Positions 45,221 to 53,790 of a DNA stretch of 64,000 nucleotides are shown here, in pieces (the stretch's first letter is position 1; each line of letters opens with the position of its first letter). Position numbers and translations under genes: made by a program. The notes beneath the pieces are model-generated. The model saw only the letters and a program-made list of their open reading frames with translations, did not search any database and was not told where the DNA came from. Where the stretch lies: contig NZ_VCBA01000002.1 of assembly GCF_007995245.1 (NCBI RefSeq), forward strand, positions 1 through 64,000, read 5' to 3'. This stretch comes from Tateyamaria sp. syn59 (GTDB lineage Bacteria > Pseudomonadota > Alphaproteobacteria > Rhodobacterales > Rhodobacteraceae).

Positions 45221-45463
45221 TCATTCCGCATCCTCCACCGTCTCACGGGAAAAGAGTTGCTGAACGCCCAAGCCCACCGTGATCGCCATGAACAGCAGCA
45301 CGCACCAGACCCAAAACGATGTGAGCGCACCGGGCGCCAAAGACGCGGCCGCAATCATTCCGCCCAACACTGCAATAACAAAGGCGAGCCCGCCCTGCTG
45401 CGTGCCATCGAGGTCAGAGACAGTGTGACGCTTGATCGATTTGCGTTCGCTCACTTCGATCAT
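45221..45463 (-). CDS. Small two-helix membrane protein in suf operon
   Basis: 80 residues with two hydrophobic helices (GGLAFVIAVLGGMIAAASL and FWVWCVLLFMAITVGLGV) after a charged N-terminus. Its start overlaps the stop of the preceding small gene by four bases. No family recognised. Confidence 0.55.
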   Translation of the reverse strand: MIEVSERKSIKRHTVSDLDGTQQGGLAFVIAVLGGMIAAASLAPGALTSFWVWCVLLFMAITVGLGVQQLFSRETVEDAE

Positions 45464-45630
45464 TTTTTCCTCGCCTGTATGTCCGCAAGTGCTTGTATTG
45501 ATTGTCTGTTGGTTTGGATGATGGCTTGAGAGTGATTATTAGTGTTGCGCGTGTTGCACCAGTTCAGCGCCCAGAGGTCGTGTGCGCCTATGCGCGCATT
45601 CCCCTCGATGTTGGACCCGTAGTCATCCAT
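45460..45630 (-). CDS. Tiny soluble hypothetical protein in suf operon
   Basis: 56 residues from ATG 45630, which overlaps the stop of the upstream small gene by eight bases; it also overlaps the next start by four. The N-terminal half holds MDDYGSNIEGNARIGAHDLW, the rest is Asn/Gln-rich. Coupled overlaps on both sides are the main support. It may not be a real protein. Confidence 0.4.
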   Translation of the reverse strand: MDDYGSNIEGNARIGAHDLWALNWCNTRNTNNHSQAIIQTNRQSIQALADIQARKK

Positions 45631-45808
45631 CTTGAAACAACATCCATGCAACCGCGATGGCACCTGTCATCATCGCACCGCCAATGGCCAGGGCCGCAGC
45701 AAAATCCGGTAGCACAGCAACACCCAACCCGCCGCCCAAGGCCGCACCCGAAAGCACGGACAAGGCCATGGTCACGAAGGCGGATCGGGATTTTTGCTCG
45801 CCGGACAT
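45623..45808 (-). CDS. Small membrane protein downstream of sufB
   Basis: 61 residues, with a polar start (SGEQKSRSAF) and two Ala/Gly-rich helices (LSVLSGAALGGGLGVAVL, LAIGGAMMTGAIAVAWML). It starts three bases after the sufB stop. Likely cotranscribed with the suf genes; no family recognised. Confidence 0.55.
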   Translation of the reverse strand: MSGEQKSRSAFVTMALSVLSGAALGGGLGVAVLPDFAAALAIGGAMMTGAIAVAWMLFQDG

Positions 45809-45811
45809 CTG

Positions 45812-47335
45812 CTAGCCCACTGAACCTTCGAGGGAGATGGCGACCAACTGCTGCGCTTCCATCGCAAACTCCATGGGCAGCGCTTGCAGCACGTCTTTAC
45901 AGAAGCCGTTGACGACGAGGGCCACGGCCTCTTCCTCGTCCATGCCACGGCTGCGGCAGTAGAACAGCTGGTCATCATCCACTTTGGACGTCGTCGCCTC
46001 GTGTTCCACACGGGACGAGTTGTTCTTGACCTCAATATACGGAACCGTGTGGGCGCCGCATTTGTCGCCGATCAACAAGCTGTCGCATTGCGTGTAGTTG
46101 CGGCTGTCCTTCGCCTTGGGGTGCATCGAAACCAGCCCGCGATAGGTGTTTTGCGCCTTACCGGCACTGATCCCCTTGGACACAATCCGTGACTTGGTGT
46201 TCTTGCCCAGGTGCACCATCTTGGTGCCGGTATCCGCCTGCTGCATGTTGTTTGCGATGGCGATGGAGTAGAACTCGCCCTGGCTGTCATCGCCGCGCAG
46301 GATGCAGGACGGGTATTTCCAGGTCACGGCAGATCCGGTCTCGACCTGTGTCCACATCACCTTGGCCCGGTCACCGCGACAGTCGGCGCGCTTGGTCACG
46401 AAGTTATAGATGCCGCCCTTGCCGTTCTCGTCTCCGGGATACCAGTTCTGAACGGTCGAGTACTTCACCTCGGCGTCTTCTTCGATGATGATTTCGACCA
46501 CGGCGGCGTGCAGCTGTGACGTGTCCCGCTGAGGTGCGGTGCAACCTTCTAGGTAGGACACGTAGCTGCCTTTGTCCGCAATGATCAGCGTGCGCTCAAA
46601 CTGGCCGGTGTTCTCGGCGTTGATACGGAAGTAAGTCGACAATTCCATCGGGCAGCGCACACCGGGCGGGACGTAGACAAACGATCCGTCCGAGAAAACC
46701 GCGCTGTTAAGCGTCGCATAGAAGTTGTCCGACACCGGAACGACCGAGCCAAGATACTTTTTCACAAGCTCGGGATGCTCTTTGATGGCCTCGGAAATCG
46801 AGCAGAAGATCACGCCCGCTTTCTTCAGTTCAGCCTGGAAGGTCGTGCCAACCGACACGGAATCAAACACCGCATCCACAGCGACCTTGCGGCCCTCGGC
46901 AGGCGCATCTTCGGCCCCCTCGACACCGGCAAGGATCATCTGTTCCTTCAGCGGAATGCCCAGCTTTTCATAGGTGGCAAGCAGCTTGGGATCGACCTCA
47001 TCCAGCGACTTCGGTTTCACTTCCATGCTCTTGGGACGGGCGTAATAATACTGATCCTGAAAGTCGATCTCCGGGTAGTCGACCATCGCCCAGTCGGGCT
47101 CTTCCTTTTGCAGCCAGCGCTCGTAGGCTTGCAGACGCCATTCGGTCATCCACTCCGGCTCTTCATTCTTTTCCGAGATCAGGCGCACGATGTCCGGGGT
47201 CAGCCCTTTGGGGGCATATTCCATCTCGATGTCGGTTTCCCAGCCGTATTTATACGTGCTGACGTCCCGCACGGCATCGACTGTTTCCTGATCGACGCCG
47301 TCCTTGACGACCACATCTTCTACAACATTGTCCAT
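45812..47335 (-). CDS. sufB: Fe-S assembly scaffold SufB
   Basis: 507 residues from ATG 47335 with GAGAGGAAAG upstream; the open frame extends to 47407 without a good site. Key residues are Cys417 in TQCDSL and Glu446 in VEHEATTSK, equivalent to E. coli C405 and E434, on which the cluster is built. It receives sulfur from the desulfurases and assembles with SufC and SufD. Confidence 0.96.
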   Translation of the reverse strand: MDNVVEDVVVKDGVDQETVDAVRDVSTYKYGWETDIEMEYAPKGLTPDIVRLISEKNEEPEWMTEWRLQAYERWLQKEEPDWAMVDYPEIDFQDQYYYARPKSMEVKPKSLDEVDPKLLATYEKLGIPLKEQMILAGVEGAEDAPAEGRKVAVDAVFDSVSVGTTFQAELKKAGVIFCSISEAIKEHPELVKKYLGSVVPVSDNFYATLNSAVFSDGSFVYVPPGVRCPMELSTYFRINAENTGQFERTLIIADKGSYVSYLEGCTAPQRDTSQLHAAVVEIIIEEDAEVKYSTVQNWYPGDENGKGGIYNFVTKRADCRGDRAKVMWTQVETGSAVTWKYPSCILRGDDSQGEFYSIAIANNMQQADTGTKMVHLGKNTKSRIVSKGISAGKAQNTYRGLVSMHPKAKDSRNYTQCDSLLIGDKCGAHTVPYIEVKNNSSRVEHEATTSKVDDDQLFYCRSRGMDEEEAVALVVNGFCKDVLQALPMEFAMEAQQLVAISLEGSVG

Positions 47336-47364
47336 GTCAGACTTTCCTCTCGCATCTGAGCGGT

Positions 47365-48408
47365 TCACGCCGCCCGGCACCAGTGTTTCTTCAGTTTTTG
47401 CGCCCAAACCTCGGCAAAGCGCATCACATCGTCTTCTGTCGTCTCAAGCCCGAGCGACACCCGCACGGCGGATGAGGCCTCAAGCTCCGAATACCCCATG
47501 GCGCCCAGTACCCGGCTTGCCTTCACCTTGCCAGACGAGCAGGCAGAGCCCGCCGAGATGGCGAAACCCGCCAAATCCATCTGCATCACCTGTGTCTCGC
47601 CCTTCCACCCGGGCGTGATGAAACAGGAGGTGTTTGGCAGACGTCGCACGCCTTTCCCGACAAAAATAGTTGTCTTTGAGGCGGCAGCAAGAGCGTTTTC
47701 TAGAATATTTCTAAGTTTCTCGACACGGCTCCATTTTCCGTCCGCAATATCACGCTGCGCGGCCTCGGCCGCAGCCCCGAATCCAGCGATGCCAATGACG
47801 TTTTCGGTGCCGGAGCGGCGCCCCATTTCCTGCCCACCGCCGCGCACCTGCGCCTGCACATCCAGCCCTTGGCGCAGGACCAGCGCACCAACACCCTTCG
47901 GCCCGCCCAGCTTGTGGGCCGAGATCAGCCCCATCTCGATCCCCAGCCAGTCGAAACCAAAGGGCAGCTTGCCAAAGCCCTGCGTCAGATCGCTCAGCGC
48001 CAACCCTCGCGGCACATCCTGCACCACACCGGTTTCGGAGTTGGCGTATTGCAATGTGGATGCAGCCGGCGTCACAGTGGCAACCAGACCCTGAGCATCC
48101 GCGCACAAAACAGGATCGACCCAAGCGCCCACTGCGTCATGCTCAACCTCAGCGCCATGCAGTGACCGGCCTGCGCAAGCGAGCGCCGCGGCCTCCGTCG
48201 CACTTGCCGTAAACACGATATCGGCACCAGAGGCACCTAGAGCCTCTGATATCTGCCCACGCGCTTTTTCGACAATCGCCTTCGCCGCCCGCCCCTCTGC
48301 ATGAATCGACGACGGATTGCCCACAACATCCATGGCGCGCAGCATCGCCTCCCGCGCCTCGGGCCTCAGGGGTGTCGTTGCGTTATGATCCAGATAGACC
48401 CGGCCCAT
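47365..48408 (-). CDS. Group I cysteine desulfurase (IscS/NifS-like)
   Basis: 347 residues from ATG 48408 (a GTG directly precedes it). PLP lysine in [14 protein letters not shown] and the catalytic Cys290 in the mobile loop [17 protein letters not shown] identify group I. It is shorter than housekeeping IscS (about 400). It sits between iscR and sufB, so the operon has two desulfurase types (compare sufS at 40419-41639). Confidence 0.9.
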   Translation of the reverse strand: MGRVYLDHNATTPLRPEAREAMLRAMDVVGNPSSIHAEGRAAKAIVEKARGQISEALGASGADIVFTASATEAAALACAGRSLHGAEVEHDAVGAWVDPVLCADAQGLVATVTPAASTLQYANSETGVVQDVPRGLALSDLTQGFGKLPFGFDWLGIEMGLISAHKLGGPKGVGALVLRQGLDVQAQVRGGGQEMGRRSGTENVIGIAGFGAAAEAAQRDIADGKWSRVEKLRNILENALAAASKTTIFVGKGVRRLPNTSCFITPGWKGETQVMQMDLAGFAISAGSACSSGKVKASRVLGAMGYSELEASSAVRVSLGLETTEDDVMRFAEVWAQKLKKHWCRAA

Positions 48409-48475
48409 CACTTCCCTGTTTCAAAAAAAATGCCGGGGGAGTCGCGCCAGCGACGGGGGCTGGCCCCCTCGGGCA

Positions 48476-48937
48476 TCAAGCATCATCGACCACCGCAAAG
48501 AGGTTGGGCACCGCCGGACAAGGCGCCAGATCATTTGCAATCACGTCCGACAATCTCGTCTGGTGCAAGAACACATAGACATGCGCACTCAGCCCCTCCC
48601 ACAAGCGGTTTGTCAGTGACTGCGCCTTGGATCCGGACGCGGCTCCAGAGGCACCCGCCCCCTTGTGCATCGCATCCACCTTTTCATCCACGGCAGCCAA
48701 CACATCGGCCACGCGGATCTCAGAAGCCGACCGCGCGAGGCGATATCCGCCACCGGGCCCACGCACGGACACCACCAGATCGGCCCGCCGCAGCTTGACG
48801 AAAAGCTGCTCCAGATACGGTAGCGAAATGTCCTGCCGGCCGGAGATATCGCTCAGGCTCACCAGCTTATCCACGGGCTGCATGGCGATGTCCGCAAGTG
48901 CCACCATCGCGTAGCGCCCTTTCGTCGACAGTTTCAT
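48476..48937 (-). CDS. iscR: Rrf2-family regulator IscR lacking classical cluster ligands
   Basis: 153 residues from ATG 48937 with GGGGG upstream. The winged helix is intact (MKLSTKGRYAMVALADIAMQ, SLPYLEQLFVKLRRADLV, RGPGGGYRLA). In E. coli IscR the cluster is held by three Cys and His107; here the corresponding stretch (about residues 87-108) has none, with Asn in place of the His. The only cysteine is Cys140 near the C-terminus. Rhodobacter IscR has been described as an atypical Fe-S protein, which agrees. It heads the suf operon and probably represses it. Confidence 0.9.
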   Translation of the reverse strand: MKLSTKGRYAMVALADIAMQPVDKLVSLSDISGRQDISLPYLEQLFVKLRRADLVVSVRGPGGGYRLARSASEIRVADVLAAVDEKVDAMHKGAGASGAASGSKAQSLTNRLWEGLSAHVYVFLHQTRLSDVIANDLAPCPAVPNLFAVVDDA

Positions 48938-48972
48938 CGCAAAGCCCCCAATTGACGTTACCCGCCCAAACC

Positions 48973-49002
48973 CATACATCCGTGACCACTGCAGGATGTA
49001 TG
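48973..49002. repeat. Inverted repeat CATACATCC-N12-GGATGTATG
   Basis: Perfect 9-bp arms 36 bp upstream of iscR. It may be the target of a dimeric regulator (for example IscR itself) or a leader hairpin in the suf mRNA. Confidence 0.5.
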
Positions 49003-49015
49003 CCTGCGCCTTAAG

Positions 49016-49030
49016 TTAGAACCGTTCTAA
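49016..49030. promoter_or_regulatory. Irr/ICE-type box TTAGAACCGTTCTAA
   Basis: A perfect 15-bp palindrome 79 bp upstream of iscR and 65 bp upstream of the plus-strand hydrolase gene. It matches the core of the alphaproteobacterial iron-control element (TTTRGAAYRNTTCYAAA) bound by Irr. It likely controls the suf operon in response to iron or haem. An IscR site is the main alternative. Confidence 0.6.
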
Positions 49031-49094
49031 GGTAACCGATCAATTCCGTCAAGAAATCGGATGCCGAAAAGACGCGACAAGGACAGTACCGCAT

Positions 49095-49748
49095 ATGCCC
49101 GAGGTCATTTTTCCCGGACCCGAAGGCCGCCTGGAAGGCCGCTACCACCCTCAAAAAGAGCGTGACGCCCCCATCGCCATCGTGCTGCATCCACACCCGC
49201 AATTCGGCGGGACGATGAATCACAAGGTGGTGCATGCGCTGCACTATGCGTTTTTCAACATGGGCTTCACGGTTTTGCGCTTCAACTTCCGGGGCGTTGG
49301 TCGCAGCCAGGGCGAGTACGATCAGGGCATTGGTGAGCTGAGCGACGCAGCCTCGGCCCTCGACTACCTCCAGTCGATGAACAACAATTCCAAGCATTGC
49401 TGGGTCGCGGGCTTCAGCTTTGGCGCGTGGATCGGTATGCAGCTTTTGATGCGCCGGCCCGAAATCACCGGCTTCATTTCGGTTTCGCCCCCCGCCAACA
49501 TGTACGACTTTTCGTTTCTGGCGCCCTGCCCATCTTCTGGCCTGATCATCAACGGCACAAACGACCGTGTGGCCCCGCCTGCAGACACGGAATCACTGGT
49601 GTCCAAGCTGCATGATCAGAAGGGCATCACGATCACCCACACGCAGGTTGAAGGTGCAGGCCACTTCTTTGAAGAGCCGCATCTCGACACGCTGATTAGC
49701 AACACGACCGACTACGTCAAACGGCGTTTGACCGAGACAACCCGCTAA
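49095..49748 (+). CDS. Alpha/beta hydrolase (dienelactone hydrolase-like)
   Basis: 217 residues. Opening LHPHPQFGGTMNHKVV, nucleophile Ser in GFSFGAW, Asp in NGTNDRVAPP and His in EGAGHFF give a full triad. NFRGVGRSQG is the oxyanion region. This subgroup of small alpha/beta hydrolases has no known substrate. Diverges from iscR across the Irr-type box. Confidence 0.85.
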   Translation: MPEVIFPGPEGRLEGRYHPQKERDAPIAIVLHPHPQFGGTMNHKVVHALHYAFFNMGFTVLRFNFRGVGRSQGEYDQGIGELSDAASALDYLQSMNNNSKHCWVAGFSFGAWIGMQLLMRRPEITGFISVSPPANMYDFSFLAPCPSSGLIINGTNDRVAPPADTESLVSKLHDQKGITITHTQVEGAGHFFEEPHLDTLISNTTDYVKRRLTETTR

Positions 49749-49749
49749 C

Positions 49750-49989
49750 ATGGCCGACCCCGTCGTCATCGAGATGGCCAACAAACTGGCCGAGGAATGC
49801 CTTGCCGTGCAGAACGAGATCGGGAACGATCGGCTGTTCATGGAAGTCGGCGACGTGCTGGGCGCGTCGTCGCAAACATTGGAAGAGGCGTTCCTGACAG
49901 CGATCCGCACACGGATGGCCAATGATCAGGGGCGCCGGTTCCTTGCCCAGAAGATCAAGGCGCACAGGGCCGCGCAGGGGTCCGAGTGA
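49750..49989 (+). CDS. Conserved hypothetical protein, 79 aa
   Basis: Helical, charged 79-residue protein (VIEMANKLAEECLAVQNEIG, RTRMANDQGRRFLAQKIKAH). Starts one base after the hydrolase stop and its own stop overlaps the GTG of the HD gene (GTGA), giving a coupled three-gene set. No known domain. Confidence 0.65.
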   Translation: MADPVVIEMANKLAEECLAVQNEIGNDRLFMEVGDVLGASSQTLEEAFLTAIRTRMANDQGRRFLAQKIKAHRAAQGSE

Positions 49990-50564
49990 CGAGGCTCGAC
50001 CAACAAATCGCCTTTCTGAACGAGGCGGACAAGCTGAAATCGGTCAACCGCGCAACGACCCTGGCAGATGGCAGCCGGGCCGAGAACAGCGCCGAGCATT
50101 CTTGGCACCTCACGCTCTATGCCCTCGTTCTGGCCGATCAGGCTGGACCGAATGTGGACATCAACCGCGTCATCAAGATGCTGATCCTGCATGATCTGGT
50201 CGAGATTGACGCGGGCGACACACCCATATTCGAAAACTTCGATGCTGCCGATGTCGCGGCCAAGGAACAAAAAGCCGCCGACCGCATCTTTGGCCTGCTG
50301 CCCGCAGACATCGCAACGGCCCTGCGGCCGATCTGGGAGGAGTTCGAAGCGGCCCTTACCCCAACTGCGCAATTCGCGCGTGCGCTCGACCGGTTCCAAC
50401 CGCCGATGCTGAACCTCGCCTCGGGCGGTGGCAGCTGGACCGACTACAACGTGACCGAGGACATGGTCGCCGCCCGTGTCGGCACCAAGATCGAGCGCGG
50501 AGCGCCCGGTTTGTGGGCCTATGCCTGCGAACGCATCGCTGCGTTCTTCGCGTCGGTTTCATAG
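49986..50564 (+). CDS. HD-domain hydrolase (YfbR-like nucleotidase family)
   Basis: 192 residues from GTG 49986. The HD metal motifs are [11 protein letters not shown], the doublet [11 protein letters not shown], and the late [11 protein letters not shown]. The family includes 5'-deoxynucleotidases such as YfbR. The same operon as the 79-residue protein and hydrolase. Substrate unproven. Confidence 0.82.
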   Translation: MTRLDQQIAFLNEADKLKSVNRATTLADGSRAENSAEHSWHLTLYALVLADQAGPNVDINRVIKMLILHDLVEIDAGDTPIFENFDAADVAAKEQKAADRIFGLLPADIATALRPIWEEFEAALTPTAQFARALDRFQPPMLNLASGGGSWTDYNVTEDMVAARVGTKIERGAPGLWAYACERIAAFFASVS

Positions 50565-50577
50565 ATCACTTTTTATT

Positions 50578-50595
50578 TGTATACCATTGCATACA
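50578..50595. promoter_or_regulatory. Imperfect dyad TGTATAC-CATT-GCATACA upstream of icd
   Basis: 13 of 14 arm positions are symmetric. It lies 68-85 bp upstream of icd, where a promoter or operator is expected. It resembles GntR-type operators but the regulator is unknown. Confidence 0.4.
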
Positions 50596-50662
50596 CTCTT
50601 TCCAAACCGGTCCTGAGACGCTAAGCGACGCGCAAGCTACACCTGTGCGCAAAGGACCCCCC

Positions 50663-51877
50663 ATGAGCAAGATCAAGGTAGAGAACCCCATCGTCGAAAT
50701 GGACGGGGACGAGATGACCCGCATCATGTGGGACTTCATAAAGAAGAAGCTGATTGAGCCCTATCTGGACGTTGATTTACTCTACTACGATCTGGGGATC
50801 GAGGAACGGGACAGGACCGAGGACCAGATCACCATCGATGCCGCGGAAAAGACGAAGGAAGTGGGCGTGGCCGTCAAATGTGCCACCATCACGCCGGATG
50901 AGGCGCGGGTCGAAGAGTTTGGCCTTAAGAAGATGTGGCGCAGCCCGAACGGCACCATCCGCAACATCCTCGGCGGTGTGATCTTCCGCCAGCCGATCAT
51001 CTGCCGCAACGTGCCACGCCTTGTTCCCGGCTGGACCCGGCCAATCGTCGTGGGCCGCCACGCCTTTGGCGACCAGTACAAGGCGACGGACATGAAATTC
51101 CCGGGCGCGGGCACGCTGACCATGAAGTTCGTGGGCGAGGACGGGACGGAGATTGAACACGAGGTCTACAAGGCCGATAGCGCGGGCGTGTTCATGTCCA
51201 TGTATAACATCGACAAATCGATCTACGACTTCGCGCGCGCCTCCTTCAACTACGGGCTAAACCTCGGCTGGCCAGTGTATCTTTCGACCAAAAACACCAT
51301 CCTCAAGCAATACGACGGGCGCTTCCTTGAGATTTTCCAAGAGGTCTATGACGCCGAGTTCAAGGAACAGTTCGAGGCCAAGAATATCTGGTACGAACAC
51401 CGCCTGATCGACGACATGGTCGCCTGTGCGATCAAATGGAATGGCGGCTTTGTCTGGGCCTGCAAGAACTACGACGGCGACGTGCAGTCTGACGTAGTGG
51501 CGCAAGGATTCGGCAGTTTGGGCATGATGACCAGCCAGCTGATGACCCCCGATGGCAAGATCGTTGAGGCCGAGGCCGCCCACGGCACCGTCACCCGCCA
51601 TTATCGCCAGCACCAGGCGGGCGAGCAGACCTCCACCAATTCCATCGCGTCGATCTATGCTTGGACTGGCGGACTAAAGCATCGGGCCAAGCTGGACGAC
51701 AACGCGGCCCTCAAGAACTTTGCCGAAACGCTGGAAAAGGTCATTGTGCAGACCGTGGAGAGCGGTCATATGACCAAGGATCTAGCCCTGCTCGTCGGCC
51801 CTGATCAGGGCTGGCTGACGACGATGGGTTTCCTTGAAAAGATCGATGAGAACCTGAACGCCGCTTTGGCGGGCTGA
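50663..51877 (+). CDS. icd: NADP-dependent isocitrate dehydrogenase
   Basis: 404 residues from ATG 50663 with AAAGGA upstream. Homodimeric eukaryote-like [27 protein letters not shown] at the start, [19 protein letters not shown] for isocitrate binding, and [17 protein letters not shown]. It converts isocitrate to 2-oxoglutarate with NADP in the TCA cycle. Confidence 0.95.
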   Translation: MSKIKVENPIVEMDGDEMTRIMWDFIKKKLIEPYLDVDLLYYDLGIEERDRTEDQITIDAAEKTKEVGVAVKCATITPDEARVEEFGLKKMWRSPNGTIRNILGGVIFRQPIICRNVPRLVPGWTRPIVVGRHAFGDQYKATDMKFPGAGTLTMKFVGEDGTEIEHEVYKADSAGVFMSMYNIDKSIYDFARASFNYGLNLGWPVYLSTKNTILKQYDGRFLEIFQEVYDAEFKEQFEAKNIWYEHRLIDDMVACAIKWNGGFVWACKNYDGDVQSDVVAQGFGSLGMMTSQLMTPDGKIVEAEAAHGTVTRHYRQHQAGEQTSTNSIASIYAWTGGLKHRAKLDDNAALKNFAETLEKVIVQTVESGHMTKDLALLVGPDQGWLTTMGFLEKIDENLNAALAG

Positions 51878-51980
51878 TCCGCGCAAAATCCATGCACATG
51901 GCGTAGGCCCGCGATGCGCAGGCCTGCTGCCACACTGCGGCGACTGGAAGTTAATGCGGCGCTGTCCTAGCTGTGGCCGC

Positions 51981-52595
51981 ATGGTGACAATTGATGAAAC
52001 CAAGGTGCGGCACACCGCGTTGGATGACGCACAGGGCCTTGGGCTAGGCGTATTTCTCTGCGGCCTTGGGATGCACTTCCTGACGCATGTTGGCCTGATC
52101 ACCGGACAAACAGCAGGCATTGCTGTCATCACCAGTTATATGACGGGCTGGTCCTTTGGCGCGGTGTTTTTTGTGATCAACCTGCCCTTTTATGTGCTGG
52201 CCTACCGGCGTCTTGGGCTGGAGTTCACGGTGAAATCGCTTGTGTCCGTTACGGCGCTATCGCTGATCGCAGACCTGCTGCCGTTCGGTTTTACCATCGA
52301 CACGCTCCATCCAGCGCTGGGCGCCGTGATCTTTGGCGCGACCGTGGGCACCGGCCTGCTTGCGATGTTCCGGCACAACGGATCGCTTGGCGGCCTTGGG
52401 GTCGTTGCATTGCTGGTGCAAGACAAGACCGGGTTCAAGGCAGGCTACGTGCAGCTGATCTCTGACGCCGTGATCTTTGCCGTTGCAGCCCTGCTGTTTC
52501 CACTCAGCGTGGTGGGGTGGTCACTGCTGGGTGCAGTCATTTTGAATATGATCATTACATTCAACCACCGCCGGGACAGATACATCGCCACCTGA
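51981..52595 (+). CDS. YitT-family membrane protein
   Basis: About 204 residues from ATG 51981; a start at 51954 with GGAAG three bases away is the alternative and would add nine residues with CPSC. Five hydrophobic segments with the family pattern LGLGVFLCGLGMHFLTHVGL, ITGQTAGIAV, and GTGLLAMFRHNGSLGG. Function unknown. Its 3' end overlaps the convergent DUF6356 gene by 75 bp. Confidence 0.75.
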   Translation: MVTIDETKVRHTALDDAQGLGLGVFLCGLGMHFLTHVGLITGQTAGIAVITSYMTGWSFGAVFFVINLPFYVLAYRRLGLEFTVKSLVSVTALSLIADLLPFGFTIDTLHPALGAVIFGATVGTGLLAMFRHNGSLGGLGVVALLVQDKTGFKAGYVQLISDAVIFAVAALLFPLSVVGWSLLGAVILNMIITFNHRRDRYIAT

Positions 52596-52799
52596 CCCAC
52601 CACGGTCTTGGATCGTGGCGTGCATCCTGGCAATCATTTGGCTGGCCGTCTTCTCAAACAGCGACGGCACAAGGGCATGGACAGCTGCTGCGCCTGCTGC
52701 CAACGCCAGTTGCGCTGCAAATCTACTTGCAAAAACAGCGTGTTGAACATAGGTCTCATCCACGCTGCGCGGGTGGCTCAGAAAGATACGTGTAAACAT
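52521..52799 (-). CDS. DUF6356-like small protein
   Basis: 92 residues. It begins with the family pattern IFLSHPRSVDETYVQHAVFA, then a hydrophobic helix (LALAAGAAAVHALVPSLF) and FEKTAS. These fit the small one-helix membrane family DUF6356 as I recall it. The C-terminal 30 residues are unrelated, reading into the YitT gene. The likely native end is before this extension. Confidence 0.6.
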   Translation of the reverse strand: MFTRIFLSHPRSVDETYVQHAVFASRFAAQLALAAGAAAVHALVPSLFEKTASQMIARMHATIQDRGGSGGDVSVPAVVECNDHIQNDCTQQ

Positions 52800-52914
52800 G
52801 GGGCCTCGTGCTTATTTGTCATGACGGTACGGCACAGCGAGTGGTAAATGTTCCCAAATACCTCCCAGTAGAGCAGTTTTTAGATGAGATTATCCCGCCC
52901 TTCGGAGAAGTAAG

Positions 52915-53370
52915 ATGACTTTTGATGCAATCGACGTAAAAATAATGAATGCGCTTCAGCGCGATGCGGGGCAATCGCTGGAAACGCTCGGCGCAGATGT
53001 CGGGCTAAGCCGCAATGCGTGTTGGCGCCGGGTGAAATCGCTGGAGGAAGCTGGTGCAATTACGTCGCGCGTGGCTCTGGTCGATGCCAAGGCGGTGGGC
53101 TTAGGCCTGATGGTGTTTATGCAACTCAAAATGCACAACCATGACCCCGACTGGCACGCGCAGTTCAAGCGGGCCGCCTGCACCATTCCGGGGATCCTGA
53201 GCGTGTACCGCATGACGGGCGATCTGGACTATCTGATCCGCGCACGTGTACCTGACATGGATGGATATGATGCGCTGTATCAGCAATTGATCAGCCAAGT
53301 GCCGATTGCGGATGTATCGGCCAGTTTTGTTATGGAAGAGATTAAGGACAGCACCGCGCTGCCCCTTTGA
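52915..53370 (+). CDS. Lrp/AsnC-family transcription regulator
   Basis: 151 residues. N-terminal HTH (IDVKIMNALQRDAGQSLETL, SRNACWRRVKSLEEAGAI) and C-terminal RAM/AsnC ligand domain (VFMQLKMHNHD, GDLDYLIRARV). It follows GGAGAAGTAAG. The SMR transporter gene begins 12 bp after its stop, suggesting it regulates that efflux pump and its ligand. Confidence 0.88.
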   Translation: MTFDAIDVKIMNALQRDAGQSLETLGADVGLSRNACWRRVKSLEEAGAITSRVALVDAKAVGLGLMVFMQLKMHNHDPDWHAQFKRAACTIPGILSVYRMTGDLDYLIRARVPDMDGYDALYQQLISQVPIADVSASFVMEEIKDSTALPL

Positions 53371-53382
53371 AGGACGTCCCAG

Positions 53383-53718
53383 ATGCCCCTGCACTACATC
53401 TACCTTATCGTGGCCGTCGCCGCGGAAACCATTGGCACGACCGCGCTGCAGGCCAGCAGTCAGTTTACGCGGGTCGGTCCAACGGTTCTGGTTGTTGTGG
53501 CATATGGCTTTGCTTTTTACTTCCTCGGCATCGCACTGAAGTACATTCCGGTGGGTATCGCCTATGCGCTGTGGTCGGGGCTTGGCATCGTGCTGATTGC
53601 CCTTATCGGCTTTGCCATCTTCGGCCAGCGGCTTGATATGCCTGCAGTGCTGGGGCTCGCCATGATCATCGGTGGGATTGTGGTGATCCAGCTCTTCTCG
53701 AAAACGGCGACGCACTAG
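53383..53718 (+). CDS. Small multidrug resistance (SMR) family transporter
   Basis: 111 residues, four membrane helices. The essential Glu15 sits in helix 1 (VAVAAETIGTTAL), equivalent to EmrE Glu14, and IPVGIAYALWSGLGIV is the family signature. A proton-coupled exporter of cations or small metabolites, partnered with the Lrp regulator. Confidence 0.9.
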   Translation: MPLHYIYLIVAVAAETIGTTALQASSQFTRVGPTVLVVVAYGFAFYFLGIALKYIPVGIAYALWSGLGIVLIALIGFAIFGQRLDMPAVLGLAMIIGGIVVIQLFSKTATH

Positions 53719-53790
53719 AGGCGCCTTGGGGGGTTCCTTTCTGCACTGCGGCGCTATATGGGCCGGGCAACAATCATTGAGGCTTGTTTT

